Positions 1 to 9,252 of a DNA stretch of 47,479 bases are shown here, piece after piece. Position 1 is the first letter of the stretch. The number at the start of each line of letters is the position of its first letter. The notes under the pieces are model-generated. The model ran no database searches. It saw nothing but the letters and a program-made list of their open reading frames with translations, and was not told the DNA's origin. This stretch comes from Verrucomicrobiales bacterium (GTDB lineage Bacteria; Verrucomicrobiota; Verrucomicrobiia; Verrucomicrobiales; V1-33). The DNA lies in contig JAQGPJ010000079.1 of NCBI GenBank assembly GCA_028293125.1, positions 69,817-117,295 of the forward strand, written 5' to 3'. The translations under genes were made by a program, and so were the position numbers.

Positions 1-1494
1 ACCCGTTTCCCCGTTTGCCTTCTGCTGGCCTTCCTGCCGCTTTCCGCCGTTACGGTCACCGCCGCCACGCTCCTTCCCTCCACTGAAATCCCGGAACTCC
101 GGGAAAGCGCCGATCTCAGCGATGGTCAGGAGGCCATGAGACGCAAGGACTACGCGGCGGCACTGCTCATCTTCACCCGCAAAGCCGACTCCGGAAACGC
201 CGCCGCTCTCTTTGCCCTCGGGTACATGCACCAGCATGGCCTTGGTGTCGATGCTTCCGCCATGGCCTCCGAGACCTTTTATTGGCAGGCCGCCAAACTG
301 GGAAATGTGGCCGCCATGCACAATCTGGCGGTTCTCCTTGCAGCCCGCCCGGGCAGTGTGGCCGAGGCCACAGAGTGGCTGACCAAAGCGGCGGAAAAAG
401 GCTCCGGACGCGCCGCCTTGGCCATGGGACGGCTGATCACCGACGGGCCCAATGCCAAAACCCAGGCTGCCGATGCTGAGAGCTGGTTCCGCAAAGCGGT
501 CCAGGCCCCGGAGCTGAAGGAGGAGGCGTCCTTCACCTTGGCCGTGTTTCTGGATCCCACTCTCACCGGCACTGACGGGCGGAGCAAAGAGGGCCGGAAG
601 TTTCTGGAATCCTCCGCCGAAGCCGGATACCAGCCGGCGGTCCTGGCTCTGTCGGATGCCCTGCTGCGCACCAAGGAGGGTGCACGCGCGGTGGAGGTGC
701 TGAGAAAAGGGGATGCCGCCGGCTCCACAGAGGCCGCTTTCCGTCTGGCCTCCCTCAATTTTGAAGGCCGCGTGATGCCCGCCAATCCGGCAGAGGCTCT
801 CCGCCTCTACACCAAAGCCGCGGAGGCCGGTCATCCCGCCGCCTGCAACCAGCTCGCCAGTCTGTATCAGGCGGGGAAGGGGGGCGTGGCCGCCGATCCC
901 GTCAAGGCCTGGGAATGGTTTTTGAAAGCCGCGACCCTGGGTCTGCCCATGGGCCAGTTCAATGCCGGTGTATGCCTGGAGGATGGCTTGGGAGTGGCTA
1001 AAAATCCCGCCGGGGCCTGCCAATGGTACTGCCAGGCGGCCTTGTCGGGTTATGCACCGGCGCAGAACCGCTTGGGCCTTCGCTATCAGGAGGGTCAGGG
1101 TGTAATGAAGGATCCGGTCGCCGCCCGCGCCTGGCTGCGCGAGGCCGCCATGCAGGGCTTTGAGGCCGCCATGCTGAACTACGCCGCCATGCTGGCCGGT
1201 GGCCAGGGCGGACCGCGGGATATTCCCAATGCCGTCACCCTCTATAAATCCCTGGCCGGCAAAAACCATCCCGACGCCCTGCACGGTCTGGGCCTGCTGA
1301 TGGAGTCCGGCCTGGCCGGCCCGGTCGACCCGCCGCGGGCCTTGGCTCTGCAGCAGCTGGCCGCCGACCGCAATCCCGCCGCTAAAGCCCGCGCCGAGGC
1401 CCTTCTCAAGGTGCTCTCCCCGGAGGACAAAACCAAAGCCGCCGCCTACGTCAAGGATCCCCGCACGCTCTTTCCCGCCAAAACCGAAGGCTGA
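1..1494 (+). CDS. Secreted Sel1-like repeat (SLR/TPR-like) protein, 5' end cut by window
   Basis: The frame is open from base 1. The codons before the first internal ATG (base 136) encode a hydrophobic stretch rich in Leu/Ala followed by Thr-Ala-Ala, which reads as the end of a signal peptide, so the true start lies just outside the window. The remainder is a run of about 36-residue Sel1 repeats, with recurring patterns such as A-x-x-G-x-x-x-A, YxxGxGV-x-x-D-x-x-x-A and W-x-x-x-A-A-x-x-G. Sel1 repeats form alpha-alpha solenoids that bind other proteins. In this family they are often exported, and their partners can rarely be predicted. No enzymatic domain is visible. It is followed by about 270 bp without a gene. 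The repeat class is certain; the partner and role are unknown. Confidence 0.9.
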   Translation, partial: TRFPVCLLLAFLPLSAVTVTAATLLPSTEIPELRESADLSDGQEAMRRKDYAAALLIFTRKADSGNAAALFALGYMHQHGLGVDASAMASETFYWQAAKLGNVAAMHNLAVLLAARPGSVAEATEWLTKAAEKGSGRAALAMGRLITDGPNAKTQAADAESWFRKAVQAPELKEEASFTLAVFLDPTLTGTDGRSKEGRKFLESSAEAGYQPAVLALSDALLRTKEGARAVEVLRKGDAAGSTEAAFRLASLNFEGRVMPANPAEALRLYTKAAEAGHPAACNQLASLYQAGKGGVAADPVKAWEWFLKAATLGLPMGQFNAGVCLEDGLGVAKNPAGACQWYCQAALSGYAPAQNRLGLRYQEGQGVMKDPVAARAWLREAAMQGFEAAMLNYAAMLAGGQGGPRDIPNAVTLYKSLAGKNHPDALHGLGLLMESGLAGPVDPPRALALQQLAADRNPAAKARAEALLKVLSPEDKTKAAAYVKDPRTLFPAKTEG

Positions 1495-1768
1495 TCCCGC
1501 GCTGCATCCGCACGGCAGTCCGGTCCTGCACGCTGAAAAGGAAGAGGGCCATGGAGAAGGCTTTGAATTCCTGACGGAAATCGGGATGCCACTGCCTTCC
1601 GGACCCGGATTTCCGCCTGAAGGCTGATCCGCCGGGAGATGCATCGCCGGCCTTGGTGATCTCCGTTTCATATCCGGCACCCCCATGAATTTGCCTCCCA
1701 CGTTAAAATTCACCTCTTCCCGCAGTGGCATCCAAGCATGGTTTCTGCTACCTGCGCAAAAGTAAGTT

Positions 1769-4700
1769 ATGACCCGATCCCTGCAGGACACCATTGGATT
1801 CCACTCCTCCGCCCGCGACGCCGAGGCCGCCCGGCAGCGCATGCACGAGTTGGTGAATATAAAGCTCGCCTCCCGCGGGTTTACGGTCCCGCCGGAGAAG
1901 GTGGACTCGCCGCTGTTGAGCCTGGGACGATCGCTGTTGGCGAATTTCGAGGAGAAGCTCCGCCTCTTTGGCGAACCGCTGTGTCCGGTGGATCAGGCCA
2001 TCAGCGCCTTCCTGGCCGCCTATCTGGGGGAGGCCGCCAAAGGTATTTTCCAAGAGGGCGAGCCGCTGGTGCCCTCCGGCGCCTTGGCGCTGGAGCGTCA
2101 CGGCTTGGCCCGTGAGCTGTCGCTGCCGGCGGATGCGGATGTGGTGAAAAGCGCCATCCTGTCCTCCTACCGCGTGTTCCAGGGCGTGTGCCACAATCCC
2201 GCCAAGGACCGCCGCACCACGGAGGGTGTGTTTCACATCGTCGAGGGCGGCCTGCCGATTCCGGCGGACAAAAAAGCCGTGCCCCGCTTGGCCTTCGCCC
2301 ATCTTTTGAAGGCGGCGCTGAACCCGCCCGCCGACCTGCTGCCGCTGCCCTACACCGCCACGCTGCCGGATGCCGAGCAGGCCCGCACGTTTGTCAGCCT
2401 GCTGCTGCGGCCTATTGTCTGTCCCGAGGTGGCCGGCGTGATCCGGCAGCAAACGATGGAGATCCGGTTCTTTGCGCCCGGGGTCCTGGTCAGCAATCTG
2501 GACTTTGTGGAGAGCATCTTCGGCAATGCCGGCGATCCCTTTTTGCCGGAGAACGATGCCCGGCTGGACGCCGGCGGCTGGACCGGCCACACCGGCTGCG
2601 TGATCCTGGCCCCGCAGCTGATCACCCTCAAAAAGAAAGATATCGGCCTGCCGCACATCTCCATCGCCACTCCGCGTCAGGTGCGCGACCGCATGTGCTG
2701 GGAAAAGGAGGACGAGCTCTACAACGACGGCGGAGCCTTCAAAATCGCCTGCCGGGACGAGCGCGGTGTCTGCGTGACGCTGATCGCCGACAGCTACTAC
2801 GGCTACTGCAAGAAGGAGGTCAAAACCCAGATCAGCTACGCGGCCAATCTGCTCGGCCAGTGCGAGGAGGAGCATTCCGGCGGCGCCCTTGCTTTTCCGT
2901 CCTTTGATTTGGGGGAGGATTTCTCCCTCAGCCAGTTTGGTGCGGATGTGGACCACACTTGGGCGGAGACCGTGAAGCTGCACGGCGACCGCATGAACCT
3001 TCACGCCGACGGCTACGGCACGGACAAGATTTGGCCGGACATCATCTACCTGCCGGAGAACGCGGAGATCAGCCTGCGGCACCAAAGGATCACTTGGAAA
3101 AAACTCGATGGCAACCAAGCCACCCTGAAGCTGCTGGCCGGTCACACCCACATCCTTCCTTCCGGTTATAAAATCGCCATGAGCCAGAGCGTGAAGGGTC
3201 AGCGCTGGCGTCTGGTGGGCACCCAGGCAGAGGGTACCTTTTGCCACAAGCCCTGCACGGTGTCGGGCGGCGGAAAGAGCGAAATCTCCAAGTCCCTCTC
3301 GGACGCCATGCTCACCGGTCCGGTGATCGTGAGGAATCTGGTGGAGGACATGGCCGCCGCCAAAGCCGTGATGAACTATGATTTCAGCAACCGCTTCCGC
3401 AATCCCCGCGAGCCCCGGCTGCCCAGCCGTCCGGTGCTGGATCCCTCCCGATCCTTCGGCAGCGTGGTGCGCATGCTGACTCCCAGTGAGCATTTCACCG
3501 ATGAATACAACCACTGGCTGAAGAGTATTCCACGCTGGGTCCGGGATCTGGTGCTGGTCATCAAACGGCGCTGGAAATCCGCGTGGGGGGAGGATTGGGA
3601 AAAGCGCTTCACCGTGGACATCATTGACGGTCAGCCGGGCATCGAGCTGAAGTACCGGAATCAGAAACTGGTAACCCGCTACCTGCGTGTGGGCTTCACC
3701 GAGAGCGGACTGTGGCGCACCTTCGGCGTGCGCAAGGACTTCGCCCCCGCGGCGAAGCTCCAGCGGGAGGACGACATCACCGCCAGTGTGGTGGTGGCCG
3801 CCGAAAGTCTGACCGGCCTGCACCCCCAGCTTTCGGAGCCCGCCTACAAGTTCTCTGTGAACTGTGAGTACCGCCTCTTCCAGCGGCCGGACGACGCCAT
3901 CGTGCGCGGTTATGACAAAGGCGCGGAGGCCGACTTCTCACGTCCCGGCTGCTTCTTCTCCAACTACGAGCCGCTGCCCCGCGCCGAGGCCAAAGAGATG
4001 ACGGAGGACGCCATCCGCTTCGGGCAGTTCACGCCGCCCATGCAGGATCTTATCCATAAGGTCGCGGCCTCGGAAAAACCGGACTACTTCGTCTGCACCG
4101 CCAACCCGCGCATCGTGGATGGCAAGCCCACCAAGAACCCGCGCTATCTCCAGAACCGTCCGGATCTCGACCATCCGCGCGATGAATACCTGGCGGAGAC
4201 CGGTGCCCGCCTTTACCGCCGGCTGGGCGGGAAAAAGCCGGTGCTGAATCCCGTCCACGCGGTGCTGGTGGGCCGACGGAACAACCCCGCCGAGCCCGGC
4301 ATCCGGCCCTTGGCGGTTTACGGACCCATCCACTATCAGGAACTGCCGGAGCTGTTCATGGACTTCACCGCCAGCCTCACCGGCAAGTCGCCGTCCACCA
4401 CCGGCGCGGGCTCCGAGGGCGCGCTGACCAAGGGGCCTTTCAACTGCCTGCTGCCCATCCACGATCTGAACAACGCGCTCATCTCCGCCCTGCTCACCCA
4501 GGCGGGGGGCTTCAGCTCCGCCGCCGGGCACGTGGGCAAAAAATACCGCGTGGAGCACGATATCAGCCTCGCCATTCCCGAGGTCTGGAGCCGCATGTAT
4601 CTCAATGAGCGCAAACCCGAATGGCTCCTCGCCAACGGCTGCCTGGAGCCGGTGAAGGATTTTGAGTATGAGGGCCGCACCATTCCGGGCAGCCGCCTGG

Positions 4701-5251
4701 GCTGGCGCATCACCTCGGAGTTTGTGCAGAACTTCTTCGGACGAGTCTTCAGCGACCCCGCCTCCGTCTTCCCGCCGGACATGCTCCAGCCGGAACTCCA
4801 GAGCATGGAGGAGTATGTGGACGGCATTGAGCACATCGTCGAAGCCCAGCAGAAGGCCGCCAAAATGTATTTCGAGGACGGGGCCGTTGATCTCGCCATT
4901 CCGCCTCTGAAGGCGATGCTCGAAATCATGGCCCACGGCGCTTGGAAGGGGAAAACCGCACAGGATCCGGAATTTCGTGCCCTCTTCACCCGCGAGTCCA
5001 TGCTGGCCAGCGACTGGTACACAGATCGTCTCAATGCCCGCGGCGTGCTGGAGCGCCGCCTCTGGACCCGCCACATCGACGATCTACGATCCTTTCTCAC
5101 CCGCCGCGCCCGGCTCCAGTCCGCCGAGCGCGCGGAGATGGAACGCCGCCTGGCCACCGCCGAAGCCGCGCTCGCGGACCTCAGCCAGTGGGATGCCGCC
5201 GAGCGTTACCGCGGAACCCTTGGCGTGGAGCCGCACTTCATGAACGGATGA
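1769..5251 (+). CDS. Probable diphosphate (PPi)-type phosphoenolpyruvate carboxykinase
   Basis: This is a 1160-residue protein with no signal peptide or membrane segment, so it is probably cytoplasmic. The PPi-dependent PEP carboxykinases (EC 4.1.1.38, known from Entamoeba and Propionibacterium) are also about 1100-1200 residues. They interconvert oxaloacetate plus PPi with PEP, Pi and CO2. Visible support: residues 343-349 read YYGYCKK, followed by an Ile-Ser-Tyr-rich helix, which resembles the substrate-binding Y-x-G-x-x-KK segment of ATP-type PEPCK. Residues 499-504 read SGGGKS, like a degenerate kinase-1 phosphate-binding loop. A Gly/Thr/His-rich segment near 268-276 (GWTGHTGCV) and EEEHSGG near 366-372 also look catalytic. 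An in-frame TAA lies one codon before the ATG, which fixes this as the earliest start. The ribosome site is weak. The family call rests on size and motif resemblance, not an alignment; the alternative is an uncharacterised large protein family. Confidence 0.6.
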   Translation: MTRSLQDTIGFHSSARDAEAARQRMHELVNIKLASRGFTVPPEKVDSPLLSLGRSLLANFEEKLRLFGEPLCPVDQAISAFLAAYLGEAAKGIFQEGEPLVPSGALALERHGLARELSLPADADVVKSAILSSYRVFQGVCHNPAKDRRTTEGVFHIVEGGLPIPADKKAVPRLAFAHLLKAALNPPADLLPLPYTATLPDAEQARTFVSLLLRPIVCPEVAGVIRQQTMEIRFFAPGVLVSNLDFVESIFGNAGDPFLPENDARLDAGGWTGHTGCVILAPQLITLKKKDIGLPHISIATPRQVRDRMCWEKEDELYNDGGAFKIACRDERGVCVTLIADSYYGYCKKEVKTQISYAANLLGQCEEEHSGGALAFPSFDLGEDFSLSQFGADVDHTWAETVKLHGDRMNLHADGYGTDKIWPDIIYLPENAEISLRHQRITWKKLDGNQATLKLLAGHTHILPSGYKIAMSQSVKGQRWRLVGTQAEGTFCHKPCTVSGGGKSEISKSLSDAMLTGPVIVRNLVEDMAAAKAVMNYDFSNRFRNPREPRLPSRPVLDPSRSFGSVVRMLTPSEHFTDEYNHWLKSIPRWVRDLVLVIKRRWKSAWGEDWEKRFTVDIIDGQPGIELKYRNQKLVTRYLRVGFTESGLWRTFGVRKDFAPAAKLQREDDITASVVVAAESLTGLHPQLSEPAYKFSVNCEYRLFQRPDDAIVRGYDKGAEADFSRPGCFFSNYEPLPRAEAKEMTEDAIRFGQFTPPMQDLIHKVAASEKPDYFVCTANPRIVDGKPTKNPRYLQNRPDLDHPRDEYLAETGARLYRRLGGKKPVLNPVHAVLVGRRNNPAEPGIRPLAVYGPIHYQELPELFMDFTASLTGKSPSTTGAGSEGALTKGPFNCLLPIHDLNNALISALLTQAGGFSSAAGHVGKKYRVEHDISLAIPEVWSRMYLNERKPEWLLANGCLEPVKDFEYEGRTIPGSRLGWRITSEFVQNFFGRVFSDPASVFPPDMLQPELQSMEEYVDGIEHIVEAQQKAAKMYFEDGAVDLAIPPLKAMLEIMAHGAWKGKTAQDPEFRALFTRESMLASDWYTDRLNARGVLERRLWTRHIDDLRSFLTRRARLQSAERAEMERRLATAEAALADLSQWDAAERYRGTLGVEPHFMNG

Positions 5252-5311
5252 GCGCTGGCCAATCCATTTTGAAATTGGTCAGGTCAGGCCAATGGTACAG
5301 CCTGATCGTTT

Positions 5312-6538
5312 TCAAGGCACCGCCGGCTCGTCGCGGCCCACCCGCCAGACATGGGAGTCGCTGCGGAGGTAAATGGCGCTGCCGGAGAGGGAGGGGGTGC
5401 AGAGGATGGCCTCCTCCAGAGGGAGCTTGCCGGTGATGCGGCCCTCGGGCGCGGTGGTGTCCACGCACTGGAGAACGCCGCGCTCGCTGACCGCGTAGAG
5501 AGTGGAGCCGGACATGACCGGGCTGCCGCTGAAGGGACCCTCCAGGCGCAGCTTCCAAGGACGGTCGCCGGAGTCCAGTTCCGCGCAGCTGAGCACGCCC
5601 GCGCCGTTGATGGAGAAAACGCGGGTGCCGTGGATGACCGGGCTGGAGGTGTCGGAATTGATCTGGGCGGATTCCCAGACCATTTCTGGCGCGGTGCCGG
5701 CGGTGGTGAGGGACCAGACGGCGAGGCCCTTGCCGGGACGGGGCACGGCGAGGTGTTTGGCGCTGATGCCGCTGGAGGGAATGCTGCTGCCGGGCTTGGG
5801 CAGGCTCCACCGCTCCTTGCCGGTTTTGGGATCCAGCGCCAGAACACCCTCCACAGAGTTCACCATCACGGCGCAGCCGCCCGCGGGATCGCGCCAGATG
5901 ACAGGGGTGGTCCAGTTGGCGTTTTTGGGACGGCTGATTTTCCAGAGGTTGGTGCCGGTGGCGGGATCCAGCCCGGCGGTGAAGGAGTCGCCATCGTTTT
6001 CAATCTGCGTCACCAGCACGCCGTCGGCCAGCACCGGCGAGGAGGCGAGGCCGAGGCTGTTGCTGGCATTGGGGTAATCGACCGTGAAGCCGCGCAGCCA
6101 GATCAGATTTCCCTCCAGATCCAGACAGAACAGGTCATTGGTGGAGAAGAGGGCGAAAATCCGCTGTCCGTCGCTGGCGGGGGTGGGGGCGGCCACGCAG
6201 GTCTTTTCATGGCACATGGTGCGGCCAGTGGCCTGAAAGCGGCGCTCCCAGAGGCGTTTGCCGCTTTTCTCCTCCAGGCAGATCACGTGCAGGGTCTGCT
6301 GGTCCGGCCCGCTGGCGGCGGTGAGAAATACCTTGCCCCCCATAATGACCGGAGAGGAAAGACCGCGGCCCGGCAGTTTCTCCTTCCAGACGACATCCGC
6401 TGTGCCGGGAGAAGCCGGTGGTTTGCCATCACCTTTGCCGGAGGCATCGTTGCCGCGGAACTGCGGCCAGTCGGCACGGGCGGCGGTGGACAGGGCCGGC
6501 AGGAGGAGCAGGCCGGTGAGGAGACGGGGAAACTTCAT
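5312..6538 (-). CDS. Secreted PQQ-like beta-propeller protein
   Basis: The protein has 408 residues. It begins with Lys-Phe-Pro-Arg, a Leu-rich hydrophobic core and an Ala-Arg-Ala cleavage region, which together form a clear signal peptide. Directly after it comes WPQFRG, the mature N-terminus typical of planctomycete and verrucomicrobial outer-membrane-type propellers. Repeated units of the kind G-x-V/T-L-x-A-L/I-D-x-x-T-G-x-x-x-W (for example ALDPKTGKERW near the middle) are the W-motifs of a PQQ-type beta-propeller. In this family many members are structural or binding proteins, not PQQ dehydrogenases, and no second catalytic domain is present. It converges with the upstream PEPCK-like gene across about 60 bp and is the last gene of a minus-strand group. 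A binding or scaffold role in the envelope is inferred; the substrate is unknown. Confidence 0.85.
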   Translation of the reverse strand: MKFPRLLTGLLLLPALSTAARADWPQFRGNDASGKGDGKPPASPGTADVVWKEKLPGRGLSSPVIMGGKVFLTAASGPDQQTLHVICLEEKSGKRLWERRFQATGRTMCHEKTCVAAPTPASDGQRIFALFSTNDLFCLDLEGNLIWLRGFTVDYPNASNSLGLASSPVLADGVLVTQIENDGDSFTAGLDPATGTNLWKISRPKNANWTTPVIWRDPAGGCAVMVNSVEGVLALDPKTGKERWSLPKPGSSIPSSGISAKHLAVPRPGKGLAVWSLTTAGTAPEMVWESAQINSDTSSPVIHGTRVFSINGAGVLSCAELDSGDRPWKLRLEGPFSGSPVMSGSTLYAVSERGVLQCVDTTAPEGRITGKLPLEEAILCTPSLSGSAIYLRSDSHVWRVGRDEPAVP

Positions 6539-6579
6539 AAGATAAGCCGGAAGGGGAAGGGAAAAGCGTGAGGAGTGGT

Positions 6580-7044
6580 TTATTCGGGAAGAAGCTGGAT
6601 GGCATCACCCACTTGGATGGGGCCGCCGGTCAGGACACTGGCTCCGATGCCGGTCTGTCTGGCCAGATACTTGAAGATTTCCTTCCTGCCGGTCCGCTGC
6701 ACGATATGCAGGCAGGGGGGCCAGGCTTTACGGCCATGAAGGACCGCATGGGGGCCGATTTTGAAATCGCGCCCGATCAGGGAATTCAGGTCGATGCCGG
6801 TGGTGATGAAGTTCCGTCGCAGCAACGCCGGATCGATCTCCCCACCGTGCTCTTTGGCCAGCGATTCGAAGGGTTCGAGCTCAATCAGGGTCACATGGGC
6901 ATCCCATTCCACCACCCCGGTATAGAATCCCTTGCCGGTGGCGTAGCGGTCGTCCGGCAGACCCGTGCCCGCGATGGCCTCTACCCGCTGATGGCTGATC
7001 ATCGGGGTTTTGCTCTCCGGCGAGGTGAGGATGGCGGTGATCAT
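6580..7044 (-). CDS. MOSC domain-containing protein
   Basis: At 154 residues the protein is one stand-alone MOSC domain (molybdenum cofactor sulfurase C-terminal domain), a fold that binds molybdenum cofactor or hands sulfur to it. Landmarks are GTGLPDDRY at about residues 26-34, RRNFITTGIDLNSLIG at about 76-91, and the conserved cysteine in PPC at about residue 111, where the family usually has a Pro/Cys-rich EPCxxC-type segment. There is no signal peptide. It lies 41 bp upstream of the PQQ-propeller gene and about 80 bp downstream of the secreted jelly-roll protein, all on the minus strand, so co-transcription is possible. No molybdoenzyme gene lies nearby, so the client cannot be named. 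Confidence 0.88.
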   Translation of the reverse strand: MITAILTSPESKTPMISHQRVEAIAGTGLPDDRYATGKGFYTGVVEWDAHVTLIELEPFESLAKEHGGEIDPALLRRNFITTGIDLNSLIGRDFKIGPHAVLHGRKAWPPCLHIVQRTGRKEIFKYLARQTGIGASVLTGGPIQVGDAIQLLPE

Positions 7045-7124
7045 CGGATGGGAACGGGAACTGCAGGCGGCGGGATGGAGTGAAATCCGTGTGCGGACGC
7101 TTTTGGCTTACGCCTCCATAGGGG

Positions 7125-8279
7125 TCACAGCTTGCCTTTCAGAGCGGTTTCCGGTGTCGGCGGGCGGTCGGGTGCCAGGATGGCGGTGCCGGAGGCATCG
7201 CAGACCCGGAGCTGGAATTCCCATTCCACGGTCCAGGTTTCCGTCTGCTCGTTCTGGCAGCATTTGACGAGGATTTCATTGGCTCCGGCTTTGAGCTTCA
7301 CGGGCAGGGCGTATTGATCGATTTTCATGCCGCGGTGGTATTCATCACGGCCAAAGAGCGGTTCGCCGTTGAGCCACACCTTCCACGCGTTTTTGCAGCC
7401 CAGCCGGATTTCCGCATCGCGGGCTTCAGAGCTTTGGAAGGTGGTCACGGCATAGGCGGTGGTTTCCTTCAGCATGCCCAGAGGCTTGTTGAAATCGATG
7501 ATCCCGAACTCGTTCTGCCCGGTGAAAGGCTGCCATTTGAGAGGTGCGGCATCGGGGGTGGAAGCCGGGTAGGAAGCCGCCGGGTCCACGCCCTTTTCCG
7601 GCGGGAAAACCGCGTCGTAGCCCTTGCGGTCCTTGTTGTCGAAGGGGCCGATCACCTTCCAGTCCAGCAGGAATCCGTAGTGCCGGGGAAGGTCCACGGT
7701 CTCGCCCAGGCCCCGCAGCTCATCCGTGGCGGCGCGCACCTGGTCCTGATCGCGGGCGGCGTGCAAGGCTTTGCGCAGGCCCTCCTTGTCCTTTTCCGCC
7801 GTGGCTTTAGTGAGGAGGGCGGCCACCGGTTCGCGGCGCAGCATGGCCTCCGGATCCTCCAGAAAAGCGGGCATCAGCACGGCCCAGGCGGCGGGGTCGG
7901 CCTGTTTCACCAGATCCGCCGCCAGCATGCGGCCCGCCCCGCCGTGCGAGGTGTTTTTCAGAAACGTGGTCAGGCCGTCCAGCGGAAAGGGGCGTCCGGC
8001 GGCTTTCTCCCGGTCCGCCAAAGTGTAAACAGCTCCCCGCAGCCAGTTTTGGGAAAGCGCATTGGCCCCGTCCATGGCGCCGATAATCCCGGGCCACTGG
8101 GCGGGGGACGCGGTGTTTACCAGCTCCTTCCACGCGGTGGAGGCGGCGGTGTTTCCCTGGCCCTCGGGCTTCACGGCCAGCAGGGCGGCCACGGGATCCG
8201 ATGCCGCCGTGGCGGGCACAGGCGCCAGCAATGGCAGCGAAAGGAACAACAGACCCGGGAACAACGGATGAGCGCGCAT
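7125..8279 (-). CDS. Secreted protein with a C-terminal NPCBM/galactose-binding-like jelly-roll region
   Basis: The frame is open up to base 8354. I choose the ATG at 8279 because it is followed at once by a typical signal peptide (Arg-Ala-His, a Leu/Phe-rich core, then Ala-Thr-Ala-Ala) and is preceded by a good GGGGAGGA ribosome site. That gives 384 residues. The N-terminal half is helical and HEAT-like in composition. The C-terminal half contains W-K-V-I-G-P-F-D-N, a Phe-Pro-Pro-Glu-Lys-Gly segment, and then a beta-rich stretch with WLNGEPLF. This arrangement is common in planctomycete and verrucomicrobial secreted proteins that carry galactose-binding-like folds. A carbohydrate-binding role is inferred. 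No catalytic residues are recognisable. Confidence 0.72.
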   Translation of the reverse strand: MRAHPLFPGLLFLSLPLLAPVPATAASDPVAALLAVKPEGQGNTAASTAWKELVNTASPAQWPGIIGAMDGANALSQNWLRGAVYTLADREKAAGRPFPLDGLTTFLKNTSHGGAGRMLAADLVKQADPAAWAVLMPAFLEDPEAMLRREPVAALLTKATAEKDKEGLRKALHAARDQDQVRAATDELRGLGETVDLPRHYGFLLDWKVIGPFDNKDRKGYDAVFPPEKGVDPAASYPASTPDAAPLKWQPFTGQNEFGIIDFNKPLGMLKETTAYAVTTFQSSEARDAEIRLGCKNAWKVWLNGEPLFGRDEYHRGMKIDQYALPVKLKAGANEILVKCCQNEQTETWTVEWEFQLRVCDASGTAILAPDRPPTPETALKGKL

Positions 8280-8355
8280 GTGGGACTGTGCTTCCTCCCC
8301 GTCAATTGCGCCAGAGTTTTTTATGTTGTCCGAAGCCTTCGCACGCTTATACACT

Positions 8356-8369
8356 TGCCTTTAAAGGCA
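8356..8369. promoter_or_regulatory. Perfect 14-bp palindrome in a divergent intergenic region
   Basis: TGCCTTTAAAGGCA is a perfect inverted repeat. The flanks ATACA and TGTAT extend it with a two-base interruption on the left side. It sits between the secreted jelly-roll gene (minus strand, start 8279) and the methyltransferase gene (plus strand, start 8433), where an operator for either gene would be expected. No regulator is assigned and no clear -35/-10 pair is seen. Confidence 0.35.
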
Positions 8370-8432
8370 TGTATGAGGGGTGACGGAAATCCCGCGTTTC
8401 CAAATCCCCGTCCGGCCCGTTACGGATGCGCC

Positions 8433-9122
8433 ATGAGGCGTCTCTTTGATCCTGACAATCCTGAACTGATGGACCGCCCGCAGCCGGTGTCTCCGGCGCT
8501 GGAGCGAGATCTGGCGAATCTGCGAGGGTTGAACCGGTGGTTCGGCGCGTGGCGGATCGTGCGGCGGGTGCTCGGACCGGTGCTGACGCAGGGCGGCAGG
8601 GTGGAGATCGCCGACCTCTGTTGCGGATCCGGTGATCTGCCCCGGCTGATGGTGCAACTGGGCCGGCGGCACGGCACCCGTGTGGAGGTGGAGGCCGTGG
8701 AGGGACATCCGGCGACGTTTGAGATCGGTCGCGGCTTCTGCGCGGACACGCCGGAGGTGCGGTTTGTCCATGCCGATGTCCGCACTTGGGAGCCGGCGGG
8801 AAAACCGGACTGGGTGGTGTGCTCGCTGGCGCTGCACCACTTCAGGGAATCCGATGCCATGGACATTCTCAAGCGCATGCGGACCGCCGCCTCGCGCGGT
8901 GTGCTGGTGGCCGATCTGGAGCGCGCCTGGTGGGCCAGCGCCGGCATCCATGCCGCGTCCTTGTTTTACCGCGAGCCCATGACGGTCGAGGACATGCGCC
9001 GCTCCGCCAAAGCCGCCTTCTCCCGGCGGGAACTGCGGGATCTGACCCTCGCCGCCGGCTGGGGCGGCATCCGTCAGGAGCGCTTCTGGTACGGGCGGCA
9101 GGCGGTGTGGGAGGTTTTTTAA
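8433..9122 (+). CDS. Class I SAM-dependent methyltransferase
   Basis: The open frame runs far upstream, but only because it overlaps the antisense of the preceding gene. The start chosen is the ATG at 8433, giving 229 residues that begin MRRLFDPDNPELMDRPQPVS, an N-terminus familiar from small-molecule methyltransferases found beside lipid or polyketide genes. The SAM-binding motif I is EIADLCCGSGDLP at about residues 58-70. An acidic residue ends the second strand (AVEGHP), and VCSLALHHF is the post-motif segment. The fold and cofactor are clear. The acceptor is unknown, and no biosynthetic partner gene sits next to it. Confidence 0.85.
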   Translation: MRRLFDPDNPELMDRPQPVSPALERDLANLRGLNRWFGAWRIVRRVLGPVLTQGGRVEIADLCCGSGDLPRLMVQLGRRHGTRVEVEAVEGHPATFEIGRGFCADTPEVRFVHADVRTWEPAGKPDWVVCSLALHHFRESDAMDILKRMRTAASRGVLVADLERAWWASAGIHAASLFYREPMTVEDMRRSAKAAFSRRELRDLTLAAGWGGIRQERFWYGRQAVWEVF

Positions 9123-9252
9123 CGGATACCGATTACGGCTGGACCAAATTTGAAATCATAAAAAGCCGCCAAAACCGCGGACCAGGCCGCTTGATCAATT
9201 ACGGAATATCGTTCTAAATACTGATACGGATCATAAGACCTCGGTTGAAAAG

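Noticed and set aside
1748-3823. Long antisense frame of 691 codons across the PEPCK-like gene
   Set aside because: It is His/Gln/Gly-rich with no domain, and lies opposite a coherent gene. GC-rich genes commonly leave such open antisense frames.
5351-6571. Plus-strand frame of 406 codons across the PQQ-propeller gene
   Set aside because: It is Gly/Ala/His-rich without motifs; the minus-strand frame has a signal peptide and propeller repeats.
7314-8432. Upstream extension of the methyltransferase frame
   Set aside because: It overlaps the whole opposite-strand secreted protein and has no family resemblance; the ATG at 8433 starts the conserved sequence.
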